NCBI GenBank assembly: GCA_003254925.1 | Contig: QANZ01044994.1 | Location: forward strand, 201,326-265,325 | Source of the DNA: Chamaecrista fasciculata | Lineage: Eukaryota > Streptophyta > Magnoliopsida > Fabales > Fabaceae | DNA: 64,000 nucleotides | Direction: 5' to 3' | Part shown: piece after piece, positions 1-12,425 of the stretch | How the letters are laid out: the number at the start of each line of letters is the position of its first letter | Numbering within the stretch: position 1 is the stretch's first letter | Made by a program: the position numbers and the translations under genes | The notes under the pieces: generated by a model | What the model was told of the DNA's origin: nothing | Databases searched by the model: none | The model's input: the letters and a program-made list of their open reading frames with translations, nothing else

Positions 1-332
1 TAGTCATATATGTATTCCCATAATCCCTTTCCAGAAGAAGTCAACAAGATAGGATGTGATGCAGGGAAAAAAAATTATAATTCTTTAAAAAAGTTTACTT
101 CATTTGGTTCTCATCATTGTCTAAAAGTAGTGCTAAACAAAATAAATGAACAATTTTATATTTGATTGACTTGGCACCAAATGGTAGAATTATAATGTGA
201 GGTTGAAAGATTTATTTGAAAAATGACATTGAAAATTAACTTCATTCAAGAGGAGTGGTGATTATCAATTTTACAACCAAATTACGCGCTCAATTGCTTA
301 TAGGTAGGCATATTTCAAACACAAGTCCTCAC

Positions 333-3300
333 CTGGATAGAAAGCCAGACTGCTTCCATGACCATAATGTCCTCAAGGTCAAACTCAAAGTCATCAACCC
401 TGCAGTTTTCAGCGTCAGAAAAATAACTATAAAAGCAGGCTGAATAAGACATGAAAGCACTCATGCACATGTGTACATGACCAGACACTATTTGAATGCT
501 TATTTAACAAGAGACATCAACCTAATTGGCCAAAGATCTTCATGGAGCTAAACTAGCAGAACACAAATAAAACCATACTATCACTTATAATTTAGAATTT
601 ATTATGTTTAAATCTACTACGAGACATGAAAAGATAGAACATAGAAGGTGTAGGCATGTAGCATTGGAATGGCTTGTTCATTGTACAACTTAAATGTATG
701 GCGAAACTGCAAAAGTTGCAAACAGTTTCTCCCATTAATTATGATATACATTTTGATATTCAACTTCTTAAAGAGTCATCCACTCCTCTTTCAATTATAT
801 GACTTTCAATTCAATTCAATTTAGGCATATGAAATCAGGCCAGCTACGACATGTGCAGAAGTTGTTTAGTAAGTAAAGGAATAAGCATTATCATTCCGCT
901 TTTCTCCTTTTCTCTCTTGGGTAGGATGAGTTTAACACTAAAGAGGGAAGAACTTTCTTGATATCTTCACAAAAAAAATTCAGCAGTTCAGTCAATTCGT
1001 CAAAATACTCATAAGCACCCAGATGTATGAAACTATCACTACAAGTTGATCAAATCTTAATCCAAATCAAATTAACATGGATCATTTATCGGTCTGTCTC
1101 TTGAATCCTTTTCTCTCTTGGGTAGGATGAATTTAACACTAAAGAGGGAAGAACTTTCTTGATATCTTCACAAAAAAAATTCAGCAGTTCAGTTAATTCG
1201 TCAAAATACTCATAAGCACCCTGATGTATGAAACTATCACTACAAGTTGATCAAATCTTAATCCAAATCAAATTAACATGGATCATTTATCAGTCTGTCT
1301 CTTGAATCCTTGTTTTCCCAAAGCTAAGTCAATTGCAACATCTGTGCATCTGAGCATTTCATCCTGTCTCACTACTTTTTGATCCCTATCCATCCTTATA
1401 CAAAAAAAATTAAAATAAGGAATGAAAATGATGAGCAACTTATCACATCAATTACACCGTTGTTATATCAACAAGAGGATATTGATGGTTTGACAATAAT
1501 CCAAAAAATCTATGAAATAATAAATTTTGAAGACCCACTATTTCCCTTGTTATACCATAAGAATACGCCCTAATAATTACCTAGACATGACTTGGCAATG
1601 CAACTAGGTAGAGGATGACAGAATTATCTGGGCACACCTCATGCAAGTAAAAGACTGGAAGGCAAATTTAGCTGATGAGCCTGCCAGCTCAATATCCTTC
1701 ATGCTCATCCTATGTGCCCAAATGATCAACTTCTTAAGGACTCTAAAGCAAAGAGGTACATAAAAATCTATATGTCATAGGTTAATCATGTCTCTCCTGA
1801 AACGTGAATCATCTATAGCAGTTTTCAAAATATTTAAATTGAAAATGTATTTATTTTGGTAAGAATAGTTTACCTAAAAGATAAACAACTAGTTACGAAC
1901 TCCTGCATAAATTGGGAATTCAAAGTTTCTATTTTAAACCAAAACGTGACAAGTATACATTTCAAAACATCTGAAGACACATGCTCAAACAGCTTAGGAG
2001 GTGATACCATTGTCCAAGTGAACAAGCTGAAACAATGAGTGAAGCCATAAATACAGCTCAGCTGAGTTCAAGAGGCTTAAAGAATTTCCTGGACAATCCT
2101 TCAGGGTATAGATTTTGTTTCAAGATATAATGCAAGCAATAGGCAATAGAATTATAGAAACACAATGCTCACTAGACTAGATAATCAAGTATTTTAACTT
2201 CCATAAATTTGTAATTTGATGTCGGTCAGATAAAATTGATTCTCAGAAGTATCACATCAGCCCATGTCCTCCGCACATTTTAATTAAGTCAAATTTTGAT
2301 GGCCACAGTAGTGAGATATAGAAATAAGCATGCTCTTCAAGACCTTGATTGTTGAGGTGCAGACAGTTGACTCAAGCACAGAAAGCCAAATCAACAAGTT
2401 CAATGTGTCTCATTTTATAATCGACTATATACTTAATGAGATAACAAATATAAAAAGTTAAAAATCAAAAGGAGTTGAAGTTAGCGGAAGAATCAAGGTT
2501 TCAAGAACCTACATAAAATCCTCATACAGGTTTTCAGATATGGCACATTTAATTCACTTTCTTCCTTCGTTTTCTGACTAGGTATTTATAAATTCAATAT
2601 AAGTGAGGACAAATGGAAGAGTCATAACAGGAAAAATATTGAGNAATAATAATAATAATAGAAGCTGCAAAGACTAGCATACCTGTCGCTCCTTGAAGCT
2701 GGAGCTGGTCTGATCATTGGGGTTACATATGAGTCTTGAGAAGAAACAACCTCCTCGCCTTCAACAACAGAAATTGAAGATGCAGCCACTACATAATCAA
2801 AGTAGAAAAATAATTTACCCAGCCAGAACCAGTCTAATGGAGATAAAACCCATAACTCCAAAGAAAGATTACCCGCATTTGAGCTGTATTCAACATCTGC
2901 AGGTGCCACATTTTCATCTGATGAGCTTATTTCATGTCTTTTATGCATTCTTTCCTCTTCATTTTGAATCTCCTGCTGCCGCATCCTAATTTTTGCTTCT
3001 ATTACACGCTGTTCTTCCTGAGCAATTGAGAGTATGTGAGTAAATCTTAATTCATTATGCAAATATTTCAGCAATCACATTCCTAAAGTCCATAGCAATG
3101 GCAGATACCAACTTACAATCTGCTCCAATCCCTTTTCTTCCTTTGATTTCACCCCACGATATTCCACAGCATAATTAGCTGTTTTACAGAAAGGACATCT
3201 AATATTGTTTAAGGAAAGAGATTAAAATAAAATGTTAATCAATGAAAGATGGAAGTTGTCACTTTTCAGGTAAGCAATTAAATAAAATATCCTTGGTATA

Positions 3301-3956
3301 GAAGACAAAAGAATAATAATGTAGGATACTGTGTTGGCCGAGTTGAATTTGGAACTTTCATCTGCAGAAAGCACTCTGGTAATAGGACAGAGATCAGAAT
3401 GCATACAAATATTAATGAACTGATATATTACTAGTGTAGAAAAGAAAATATTTACCTGTACAAATGCTCTTTGTGCAACATCTTGATCGGTTTAGACTTG
3501 GATAATACTAAACCAAGAGGAGAAAGAGATGAAATGGAAATATTAGAAAAGTCATAAAAAGTTTTCTATTAGGAACCTACTCAAAATATCACAATCCATT
3601 TTTTTTTCTCCTTTCAGAGAAGTAATCAAATTTAATTTGAAGTTGATAGCTTACATTGGTCAGTTCGAATGAACTCATTGCTAATTTATGGACAAAAAAT
3701 ACACTAAAAGAATAATAAGCAAAAGGAACTAAGACATAAAGTAGATAATAGAAATCAGACCAACCAGAAAGCATATAGGGCACTCTTCAAGATCATAGGC
3801 ACAATCTTCATCTCCAGGATAGCAGGGTGCAAGCTTTGATTCAAGTATTAGCTTTCTCAGCTTCTTATGATCCACATCTTTATGATTATACAACCCCTGT
3901 GGCTTTGTATACTTTTCGTCTACGACTTGCCTCCTCCTCCCAAGTTTATTACCCAT
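333..3956 (-). CDS. DA2: DA2/GW2-type RING E3 ubiquitin ligase, 5' part (3' end outside window)
   Basis: Family role: E3 ligases of this type limit organ and seed size. The reading starts [12 protein letters not shown], the characteristic start of the plant DA2/GW2 family. I place seven coding exons (minus strand): 3956-3765, 3507-3456, 3375-3330, 3198-3117, 3017-2873, 2788-2683 and 399-333. All have GT-AG borders and phases agree throughout, giving 230 codons. The RING starts in exon 1 (EECPICF, residues 58-63), continues through [14 protein letters not shown] across exons 2-3, and closes with [15 protein letters not shown] in exon 4. Exon 5 holds the basic/acidic helix [16 protein letters not shown]. 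Exon 7 holds [17 protein letters not shown], a diagnostic DA2 block. Intron 6 is about 2.3 kb and contains an N and an AAT microsatellite. Family members are about 400 residues, so the C-terminal part lies beyond base 1. The family call is very likely; individual exon borders are by eye. Confidence 0.93.
906..1308. repeat. Two-copy 201-bp tandem duplication in DA2 intron 6
   Basis: Bases 906-1106 repeat at 1107-1308 with only a handful of substitutions (for example gagttt/gaattt, cccagatg/ccctgatg). The near identity indicates a recent local duplication. It lies inside the long sixth intron of the DA2-type gene and carries no open frame of note. Confidence 0.9.
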
Positions 3957-5110
3957 CCAACAAAACTCGGATGCTAGAATATCCTGTTTTTTTTTTTTTA
4001 ATTCTTCAACTACATAAACACCGTGGTAACAAAATGAACAAAAGCCATTCTCTGAAAAAAAAAACTATTCAATTCTGCATATGACAAAAGTATCTAAAAA
4101 CTAGTATATCGTACGAACAACATATCCTCAATAAATGATAATATCATGAGAAATCCAATCCATTATATACAATACAATCAACAGATAAAAAAGTGCCTTT
4201 CAGTACAGTTCACTGGGCTTGTTGCAGAAATAAATCCCAACAGTCCTGCAGTTCATGAAGAATGCAGATAGATAAGAAAAACACTCAGAATGCCCATATT
4301 TGCAAGAGAGAATAACTGAAGATTCATACTTTCTCTCTAATTTCCTACAATTTATCCCTCAGAAGCATAGCATCCATGGCAACCAAAAAAAAAAAGGACA
4401 GAATGCCTAACTTGCTTTTCAGAATAAGCTAGAAAGAATTAGACAGTAAGTTTCACCTCCTATTCAAATTTGACGCCATAAAATATGAAAACACAATAAT
4501 CAAATCACAGATAACAACATCAAGAACCCTAATTTCGGCACTGCAGTACTCTGAACTCCAACTAGCCAAAAATTGGCTAACTACCCACATTGCCAAAACC
4601 AAATAAACATCAAGAAATGCAACAAAACCCAACAAAAATCACAAAATTGGCCATAATTTCACTTTCAGCACTAGCATAGCAGGCAATCTACACATTAAAA
4701 ATGAACCCAAAAGCACACACATAACATAACACAAGCCCTTATGAGGAAGGAGACCAAAAAAACAAAAGAGAAGTACAATCAACAGTGAAAGTGAAATTAA
4801 GGAGCAAAAACAAAACCAGTGAAATTGGAGAAAGATTGGGATTCAAACGAACCTGAAATCCTCAGGACGATTGGTGAGAGAGAGATAGAGGGACACACAA
4901 CACAAAGAGAAGCAGAAACTCTGTGAGAAAGAAGAGAAACTCCTTATACTTCGCTCTCGCTTGATTTTTTTTTTTCTTTGTTTTTCTAATAATATTATTT
5001 TTCATAAAAAATAATAATTTTTGTGTCTGTTGCTTTTGGGTTGAGTGTTTCCATGAGAGAAGGAAAGTTTTAGAGAGAGAAAGAAAAGAGAAGAAGGAAG
5101 GAAGGCATGA
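3957..5110 (-). promoter_or_regulatory. 5'UTR exon, UTR intron and promoter of the DA2-type gene
   Basis: On the minus strand a polypyrimidine-rich acceptor ends at 3984, so the ATG exon begins near 3983. The matching donor reads TTTCAG|GTTCGT with the exon ending at 4853. This implies an intron of about 870 bp in the 5'UTR. Upstream, 4855-5110 is rich in GA/CT runs, common in plant 5'UTRs and core promoters. No protein-coding signal is seen here; the small open frames in this stretch are fortuitous. Confidence 0.55.
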
Positions 5111-5252
5111 AGGATGGAGTAGTAGGCGAGGAAAGAATCATCCTACCATGTCGCCTTTTACAGCCTCACGCGCTTCTTCATCGCGTGCATTCCCATATTT
5201 ATTGTCTTAATTAATTTGTTCTTTCATTATTCAATGCATATATATAAAAGTT

Positions 5253-5679
5253 AGGAGAAATTACATTCATTCACTCTGAGGTATGTATTTAATTGCAACG
5301 ACCTCTTTAATCTATCAAAAATAGCAATTAACTCCCTAATTTATTAATTTCGTAGTAATGTTTCTCCCAACCATTAGTAACACCGTTATCTTTCTATATT
5401 TTAAGTTCTTGTAGTTTATATAAATACTTCAAAAAATGGTTAAATGACATAAATACTCTTATTATGATTTAAATTTATAAATTAAAAATATATCATACAT
5501 TTTAATTTCAAATGTTTTTACAACTCACATGAGACTTAAAAGAAAAATAACAATGTTACTAATAGTGAAGGTAAATTGCAAAGAAATTAATAAATTAGGA
5601 GGTTAATTGCTATTTTTACTAAATTAGGGGGATATTGCAATTGAATACATAGTTTAAGGTGGGTAAAGGCAATTTTCCC
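5253..5679. mobile_element. Foldback/MITE-like element with long terminal inverted repeats
   Basis: The left end (ggagaaattacattcattca, then tatttaattgcaa and caattaactccctaattta) is mirrored at the right end (taaattaggaggttaattg, ttgcaattgaataca, ggcaattttccc). Arms are about 100 bp, the centre is AT-rich, and there is no coding capacity. I cannot assign a superfamily. The left arm starts about 150 bp upstream of the DA2 promoter. Confidence 0.7.
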
Positions 5680-6729
5680 AAAAAGCTAATTGATTTCCAT
5701 TAATATATATGTTTTGGAGCCATTTAATTTCTTTGGACAAAGGTCTCTCTCGAATTCAAACATGTAGATTATAGAATAAAAATATTTTCTAAAAAACATT
5801 AGAGTAAATTAATCATTTGGCATCTTAATTAAAGATGATGATAATTTTTTGATTAAATTTTAAAAGATAAAATTATAAAATTATATCTATGAGTCCTAAT
5901 TAATTTAATTCTTTTTATTAATATATTAATTAAAAATCCAACAAAAACTATGATTTCTTTTTAAAATTAAAAGTTAAGGGCATTGTAAATACAATTTACT
6001 ATTTGACTATATCTTTCATTGAATTTTAATTAATGTATTTATTAAAATAAATTGATTGAATTAATTGCCATTATATCTTTAATTTGATCAGTAACTAAAT
6101 TTCAAATTTTTTATTGTTTTGAAATAATATAACATAGATTGTCAACTTTCAAAAAATCAAAGGTAAAAGTACCTATTTCGTCTCCAAACCTATTTCGTCC
6201 CCAATTTTTTTTTTGCTGTCAATTTCGTCCCCAATCTTTCACATTTCCGTCAATTTTATCCTTTGGCTAAGAAAAAGGAACAAATGTGTATGCAGAAGAT
6301 AGTGAAATATTGAATTGATCATGGTTAATTTTCATTTATAATTTTGATTGAAAGAACATTGTCAATGAGTTAATATTTGAGGATTTTTCAGTTTCATTTT
6401 GATTTTTTCATTTCTTTAAAATTTGAAATTATTTTCTAATATATTTGTAATGTTGAAAGCTTAATTATCAAGTCATAAATTTTTAAGTTTTTTAGTATAA
6501 ATATTTTATAAAAATCAACATAAAATTTTACGGTAGTTTTCAAAATGAATTGCATGCATGAAAGATTCAAAGTTCAAAGTTCAAACTATAAATTACAAGA
6601 TAACACCCGCATTAATGTGTTTTTAATTTTATCTTAAATTTTGAAAATATTTTTATTTCATGATGACTTTCTTGACATGAGCTTAGAAAAATTAAAGACG
6701 TTACATTTTTTAAAAATAAAAAATTATAA
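5680..6729. other. AT-rich intergenic DNA, no gene seen
   Basis: No plausible exon, RNA gene or well-bounded repeat. The words atttcgtccccaa recur around 6175-6235, a likely short repeat remnant. Confidence 0.6.
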
Positions 6730-6926
6730 CCAACAAAATTGACTCAGTTAGTAAGAAATTGATTCATATCCATAAAATCGTGAGTTCAATTCTCATTGTC
6801 GATATGAGGGTCTTGTTGAAAGACGATTTGTAAGTACTTTTGTGAACGTTCATAGAGCCTGTCATGACTTTGATAAACCCTTATATATATAACTCAACTC
6901 AACTAAACTTTTCTATTAAAAAAAAT
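6730..6926 (+). mobile_element. Degenerate tRNA-derived SINE (family 2)
   Basis: Similar to the intact SINE at 62414-62620: a gactcagttagtaag A-box-like stretch, a degenerate B box (gtgagttcaattc), the phrase gagggtcttgttgaaag, and a terminal actaaacttttctatt before an A run. Multiple substitutions show it is older than the 62.4-kb copy. Confidence 0.75.
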
Positions 6927-7602
6927 TATAAAATAACGGATGGTCAATATATTGTTTCCTTTTTTTGGGCCAAAAATCAATATAACAAATTATACTTTTC
7001 AATGGGAAACTGATAATAATTAAAATTAAACTGTTATTATTTGAATTGATAACTGCAATTAACATATCATTCACTACCAAATTTTTGACCACACTATAGG
7101 GATGATCATCGGAACTATAAATTACAAGCTAAATCATACTTAAAATCACAAGTAATAATCAACAATAGATTAATTCAAGTGCTAAATCAGAAGCAATAAT
7201 AATCACCATGTTTGATTGGTAATTAGTGTAGAATTAGGCTAAAATGTACAACACTACAACACCTATGGGAAGCAATTTAGGCAGACAAAAAAATTATATA
7301 TATATATATAATTATATATACATACATACATATATACACAAACATAAATTATTGCATGATGTATATGTATATATATATATATATTTATGCATGGTAGTAT
7401 GGTAGTTATTGATTTGTTTTGGAAAGCAAAGTAGGTAAGTGGGTATGGTCCATTGGTCCTTCTCCATCAAATTGTTTCCCTTTTGTCCACACTTGCAATC
7501 ATGTGAGACTGTTCAAATAGTTTACCAAAATTCACACCAAATCATCATTCCTTTCCTAAACAATATAATACCAATCTTTATTATTCTACAACCATATATA
7601 TA

Positions 7603-8151
7603 TAGTAGGGGCTTTGCGTGCCCTAACGGACACGCAAATATGTATGTAAAATAAATAAGGGACTAAATTATTAACTTAGTAAAGAAAGAGAGACCAAATA
7701 GTAAATTTTCTCTTATTTTTAATTCATAGACTATAGTTTTATATGGACGACCAGAGATGGGTGGAACCATATAATATAAGATATATATATAGTCTTAAAA
7801 ACAAAGGTCAAAGTAAGTCGTCCCTTAAGGGGAAAAAAAAAAGGGAGAGATTACTTGAACAGTTGAACGCAAGTTTTGTTTGAATTGTTGTCTTATTATA
7901 AAATTATATAATATTTATTTAATTTATATTTTTTATATATAGATGTATTCATGTTATATATATATATATATCTTATATTATATGGCTCCACCCCTTTCTG
8001 GTCGTCCATGTTTAAAACTATAGTCTATGAAATTAAAAATAAGAAAAAATTTACTATTTGGTCTCTCTTTCTTTACTAAATTAACAATTTAGTCTTTTAT
8101 TTATTTTACATACATATTTGCGTGCCCGTTAGGGGACGCAAAGCCCTAGTA
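7603..8151. mobile_element. MITE with arms of about 190 bp
   Basis: Left arm from tagtaggggctttgcgtgcc and right arm ending ggggacgcaaagccctag are inverted copies extending about 190 bp each. They include the matching blocks ggacgaccagagatgggtgg and ccacccctttctggtcgtcc. TA-rich sequence flanks both ends. The centre holds TA microsatellite and no coding frame. A Mutator- or Mariner-type non-autonomous element is possible; the TSD is obscured by the TATA flanks. Confidence 0.8.
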
Positions 8152-9553
8152 TATAATATACATACCACTATTATATTAGATTATTTTCATATATGAAATA
8201 TTTAATATTTTATTTTTTAAAAAATATAAGGTTGAGTACCTCATTACATATTCCTGAATTTGTTGATCTTAGATCTAGAACTCGGACATTTTATTAAGTT
8301 TTGGTAAAAATAATTGTGATTAACATATATTTTTTTATTACTATAAAAATATATTTTCATCGATTTGTTACAATGTAAACACTATAAATAAATAAATAAA
8401 TACATAAATAATGAATAATGAATATAAATGTATTATTAAACTATTTTTATGTATAAAATTTTAAAATTTTATCTTTTTAAGAAAATGGGGTTGAATATCT
8501 CATTAGTCATTACATATTTTTGAACTTATTGATTTTAGATTTAGACCTAAACTTGAACTCACAATATAAAATTTTAAGATACTTATTAGATATAACTATT
8601 TTAATCATCCCTAATTTATAGAGTATGTATGTATGTATGTATGTATGTATGTATGTATGTATGTATGTATGTATGTATGTATGTATGTATGTATGTATGT
8701 ATGTATTCTTATATTTATATCTTGTTCATACTGACAAAGAAATGAGGAAATAAAATTAAACATTTTTTTAGACTCTCACTCATATATTGTTAACGTTTTA
8801 AAAATAAACAACTAAAAATATGTACTTTTTGTTGTCTATATATAAAGTTTTCTTAACGAGTCCTAGAATGGTTGATATGTTAGTTCTTCCAGCAAATTCA
8901 TTTCATGGAATTCAAACTTGTCTCGTCACTAATAAGATTACTATAATCTCCCATTTTTGTTATATAAAAGAACTTTTTCCTATAAAAACAACTTCAAAGT
9001 TCCAAAAGAAACAAAAACAGAGTCCAACAACTCGATCAATAAACGGACATTCACCCCTCTAACCATTTTGGTTTGGTTAAGAGTTGGGAAATTAGTTGAA
9101 ATTTCAACCACTAATCAACTTTAATAAAATCTATCTATGCATATTACAAAATTTGTTGATAATATGATGATGATGGTTCTTATAAATTATGTGGTATATT
9201 AACATGATTTCACACACAAAATAGTTTAAATAATATCATTGAAGATTTAAGAAATAATTAAGTATCAATCATATATAAATAATTTTATTAACAGAATTAA
9301 AGAGTTAGTCTCTTACAATATGACAAAATTTAGGTTCAATTGAATTTCCGTTGAGACTGGTTAAAAGTCTTTTACTATTTATAAAGTCTAGATATAGAAA
9401 ATGATTTCAAAACTCACTAAAATTTGGGTTGGAAAATAAGACAGAAACATACATGCATACTAATTTATCTATATTTAATCCATGATCATCCATATTTAGA
9501 TATACTATCTCTTTTCTTTTTTTTTTTTGTCTAGAAGGCATAGAGCCATATAA
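8152..9553. other. AT-rich intergenic DNA with decayed repeats
   Basis: No gene seen. Two diverged copies of a phrase around 8225-8280 and 8490-8550 (gttgagtacctcatt / gttgaatatctcatt, then gatcttagatctaga / gattttagatttaga) indicate an old repeat. An 80-codon open frame at 8820-9062 has no recognisable feature. Confidence 0.5.
8623..8705. repeat. (GTAT)n microsatellite
   Basis: About 20 uninterrupted tetranucleotide units. Likely polymorphic. Confidence 0.98.
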
Positions 9554-10178
9554 GTAGCAATGTCAATTGGGCACGTAGCCCGCAGGCCGCCCTGCCCCGT
9601 GTGTTAATTGGGCAAGCTTGAAGAATGAAAAATATATCCGTTTAGCTCACGAGTTAAATGAGTTGGGGCGAGCCAACCCCCTTAATTTTTTTATTTCATT
9701 TTTTTGGTTTTCTATATTATAATTACATTAAATTATATATATATATATTTGTCAATGTTTCTTTTTAATTAATAATATTATTTTTATTTTACATTATTTT
9801 TATCTTAAAATATATTTTTTATTAAAATAATGTTTAAAAGACAAACACAAAAGATCTAAAATAGATTTTCAAAGCTAAAAAGACCCTTAATATCAAAAAC
9901 AAGTGCGGTTGTAAATAATATAATGAAAGAGGAAGAATATTAAAGTATTAAATTTAAAATTTATTTATTATATTTATATTTTTCTGTTGTTATAATTGTT
10001 TTTAGACTCTAAAATAATATATATATATATATAATAATGCTTTTGTTTAAAAAAAATATCTTGGTCCGGGGCAGCCCATTTAGCACATGGGCTAAAATGG
10101 ATGGGTATGGACATTTAATTTCAGAACCATTTATAAATGAGTCGGATAGTAACAGGTGGGACCATTTGACAGTACTAC
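9554..10178. mobile_element. hAT-like non-autonomous element (tentative)
   Basis: Starts agtagcaatgtcaattgggc and ends near ggtgggaccatttgacagta. The ends are imperfect inverted copies of the TAG(G)GGTGGCAA-type terminus frequent in plant hAT MITEs. Near both ends are GC-rich patches (gcccgcaggccgccctgcc; ggggcagcccatttagcac) against an AT-rich centre. A TSD was not resolved. Confidence 0.5.
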
Positions 10179-10425
10179 ATGCACAAGATCCAACAAAACT
10201 TGCTTAGTCAACAATAAAAAACTTGCTTGGTCTTTTGAAGGTACATTGATAAGCAACACATTCCTCCTAAGTCCTAAGTCATAAGACAATGTGAAAATAG
10301 AAGATTTACATTTTCAGAAATAATTACCCTAATTATAAAATATAGACTCAGATGATGAACTTAAGAAAGGTAACACAACTCTCAATCCTATCTGAGGATC
10401 AAGTTATCAAAGCCATCATTTCTCA

Positions 10426-11238
10426 AGGCTAAAATCTCATTTTGGTCTCCTAATATTTATTTCAAATTTTATTTTGGTCCTTAATGTTTTCTAATAGGTT
10501 CAATGATTATTTGTTGGTCCTTACTTACCAAAAATGATCATATCTCTCACTTTTAAGTTTAAATGTGATAAAATCGAAGCTATTGGTTAGTACTTTTGAT
10601 GAATTCTTTCTTTACCCAGTTGGGGCCGTAAGCAAACAAGATTAAATTAGACTTGAAATCAGACTTAAAAGTGGGCCTCTCATTTAATGAAAGTGGTTAA
10701 ATATATTTTGTTTCAAGTCCAAATCTAACAAAATTGAAGGTACAAGTTACTCTTGATAAGTTTTTTATCTGTCCATTGTGGAACATCACCAAACGAGATC
10801 AAATAATACTCCGAAAGTGAATTTAGTCAAAACATCAATACTAAATTTGAGAGTACTATGTGACATCGATGGTCTCAACTAGGTAGAAAAAAATTCATCA
10901 AGAGTAACTCATAACTCTAATTTCATCGCATTTATACTTTAAACGATATAGATATGACCAACTTCATGAAATGAGCGGCCCACTTGTGATTCCAATTTGA
11001 CCTTGCCCACCAACAATCTCTATTTTATTAAACAGAGAAAGAACTCATCATTAATAATTTATAGCTCTGACTTCGTCACATTCTGACTTGAAACGAGAGA
11101 GATATGACAATTTTCAGTTGTTAGGGGCCAAAATGGAACCGTTGGAAAACATTAGGAACCAAAATGAAATAGAAAAAAAATATCATGGAATAAAATAAAA
11201 TTTAAACATTAGGGACCAAGATGAGGTTTTGACCTTTA
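10426..11238. mobile_element. R1 repeat, copy 1 (foldback family with gaccaaaatgaga ends)
   Basis: The left end (ctcattttggtctcctaata) is mirrored by the right end (ttagggaccaagatgaggtt), with imperfect arms of 100 bp or more. Interior phrases such as gatatgacca and aactcatcaag recur in every copy. Related copies lie near 14066-15316, 49190-50078, 59150-59640 and, partial, 37140-37310. No coding capacity. Confidence 0.75.
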
Positions 11239-12210
11239 TAAAAAATAACTATAAGGTTAATACTTAATGGACACTAAATTGTTAATTACAACGTGGGCTC
11301 TTGTTGGTTTTGCATATCAAAGCCTAATATTCCAGTGGAAATGGGCCTTCACTTTTTTTCTTAAGAAAAAGTCCGAAACATACTTCTTAAACAACTTCAT
11401 ATGTATAACTTTTTTTTCCCCCAAAAGGAAAGCATTAGAAATTCTTGACCAAGAAAAAAGAACATCATAAATAATATTAAAAACATAACTAATATAATAA
11501 TACATATATATCTTATTCATGAAAATCTTAAAGTAGAAAAATGTCATAACAAAAGGGTCTTTATATCTATCACAATTTTATGAAATTGAATAGCTAAGTG
11601 AAAGACTTAATTAAATTGACGATAATTCCTTTCTTTCATATATTGAAACTTTGAAGAGTGCGGAAATAAAGTTATATCATTTTTTTTCTTTTATATTTTT
11701 TCCTTTTTTTAGTGAGAAAAGGAAAACCCTTAAATTTTAAATTTTTAATGATATCAAATTGAGGCAATCCAATTACAAATTTTCTTTTTTGAGAAATTCA
11801 ATCTGTTTAGAAAATCTATCAAAAAAACTTTTGTCTAGCAAACAATTATTCTATTTATAGCACTATTCTAAACTCAAGATTAATCCCATATTTCAGATTT
11901 TTGCTTATAGATTACTACCCCAAAAATTCATTAATTTAGTCAGTACATAATTCAAGCAAAGAGACGATGAATAGTCTGAGAATTAAAAAAAAAAAGAAGA
12001 AGAAGATATTATACTATATAAGTGAGTAATAATTAATTAATTAAAAATTGAATGAATGAATGTAAATAGATAATTGACACAATGTGGAGGCCAAAGACGG
12101 TGAAGGGGATATATGTTGCATGTATGAATTTGTACACATTCTCACGCCTTCCTCGCTTGCATTCAGGGATGCCATGGTGATGTATACTAATTAAATGAAC
12201 CATGAACACT

Positions 12211-12328
12211 CATACGTATCTTTGCATTAATAAAATTAATTTGATTTGATTTTCTTCCACTCATACACAAATTCATGCGTGGAAGAAAATCAAATTAAAT
12301 TAATTTTATTAATGCAAAGATACGTATG
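12211..12328. repeat. 50-bp inverted repeat (potential cruciform) upstream of gene A
   Basis: Arms 12211-12260 and 12279-12328 are inverted copies with 49 of 50 bases matching by eye, separated by 18 bases. The right arm is the proximal promoter also present upstream of gene B; the left arm is an extra inverted copy. It ends about 19 bp before the TATA box of gene A. Confidence 0.93.
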
Positions 12329-12346
12329 AATTGTGATCATAGCTAG

Positions 12347-12354
12347 TATAAAAA
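12347..12354 (+). promoter_or_regulatory. TATA box of DEFL gene A
   Basis: TATAAAAA followed by gtgagcc, 72 bp before the ATG. The same block precedes gene B at 17460. A transcript start near 12380 is expected from the usual TATA-to-start spacing. Confidence 0.75.
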
Positions 12355-12425
12355 GTGAGCCTCGAACACTCAATCCCACCATCTCAATTCACAAATAAAA
12401 ACACACATATAAGATCTCATCAAAT

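Larger units (their letters stand above)
10150..12425. repeat. 5' flank shared with copy B (segmental duplication)
   Basis: This stretch is collinear in blocks with 14410-17530. Shared blocks are the phrase around 'cacaagatccaacaa', the R1 element, then gggctcttgttggttttgc, gcaaagagacgatgaatag, and the A/B core promoter. Genes A and B therefore arose by duplicating a unit that included kilobases of 5' flank. The shared R1 insertion predates the duplication. Confidence 0.8.

Noticed and set aside
4453-4635. 60-codon minus-strand frame near the DA2 leader
   Set aside because: It lies in the 5'UTR intron and has no conserved feature; the DA2 start at 3956 is clear.
8623-8705. Regular short repeat suggestive of an array
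   Set aside because: Simple tetranucleotide microsatellite without spacers; not CRISPR, and the DNA is plant nuclear.
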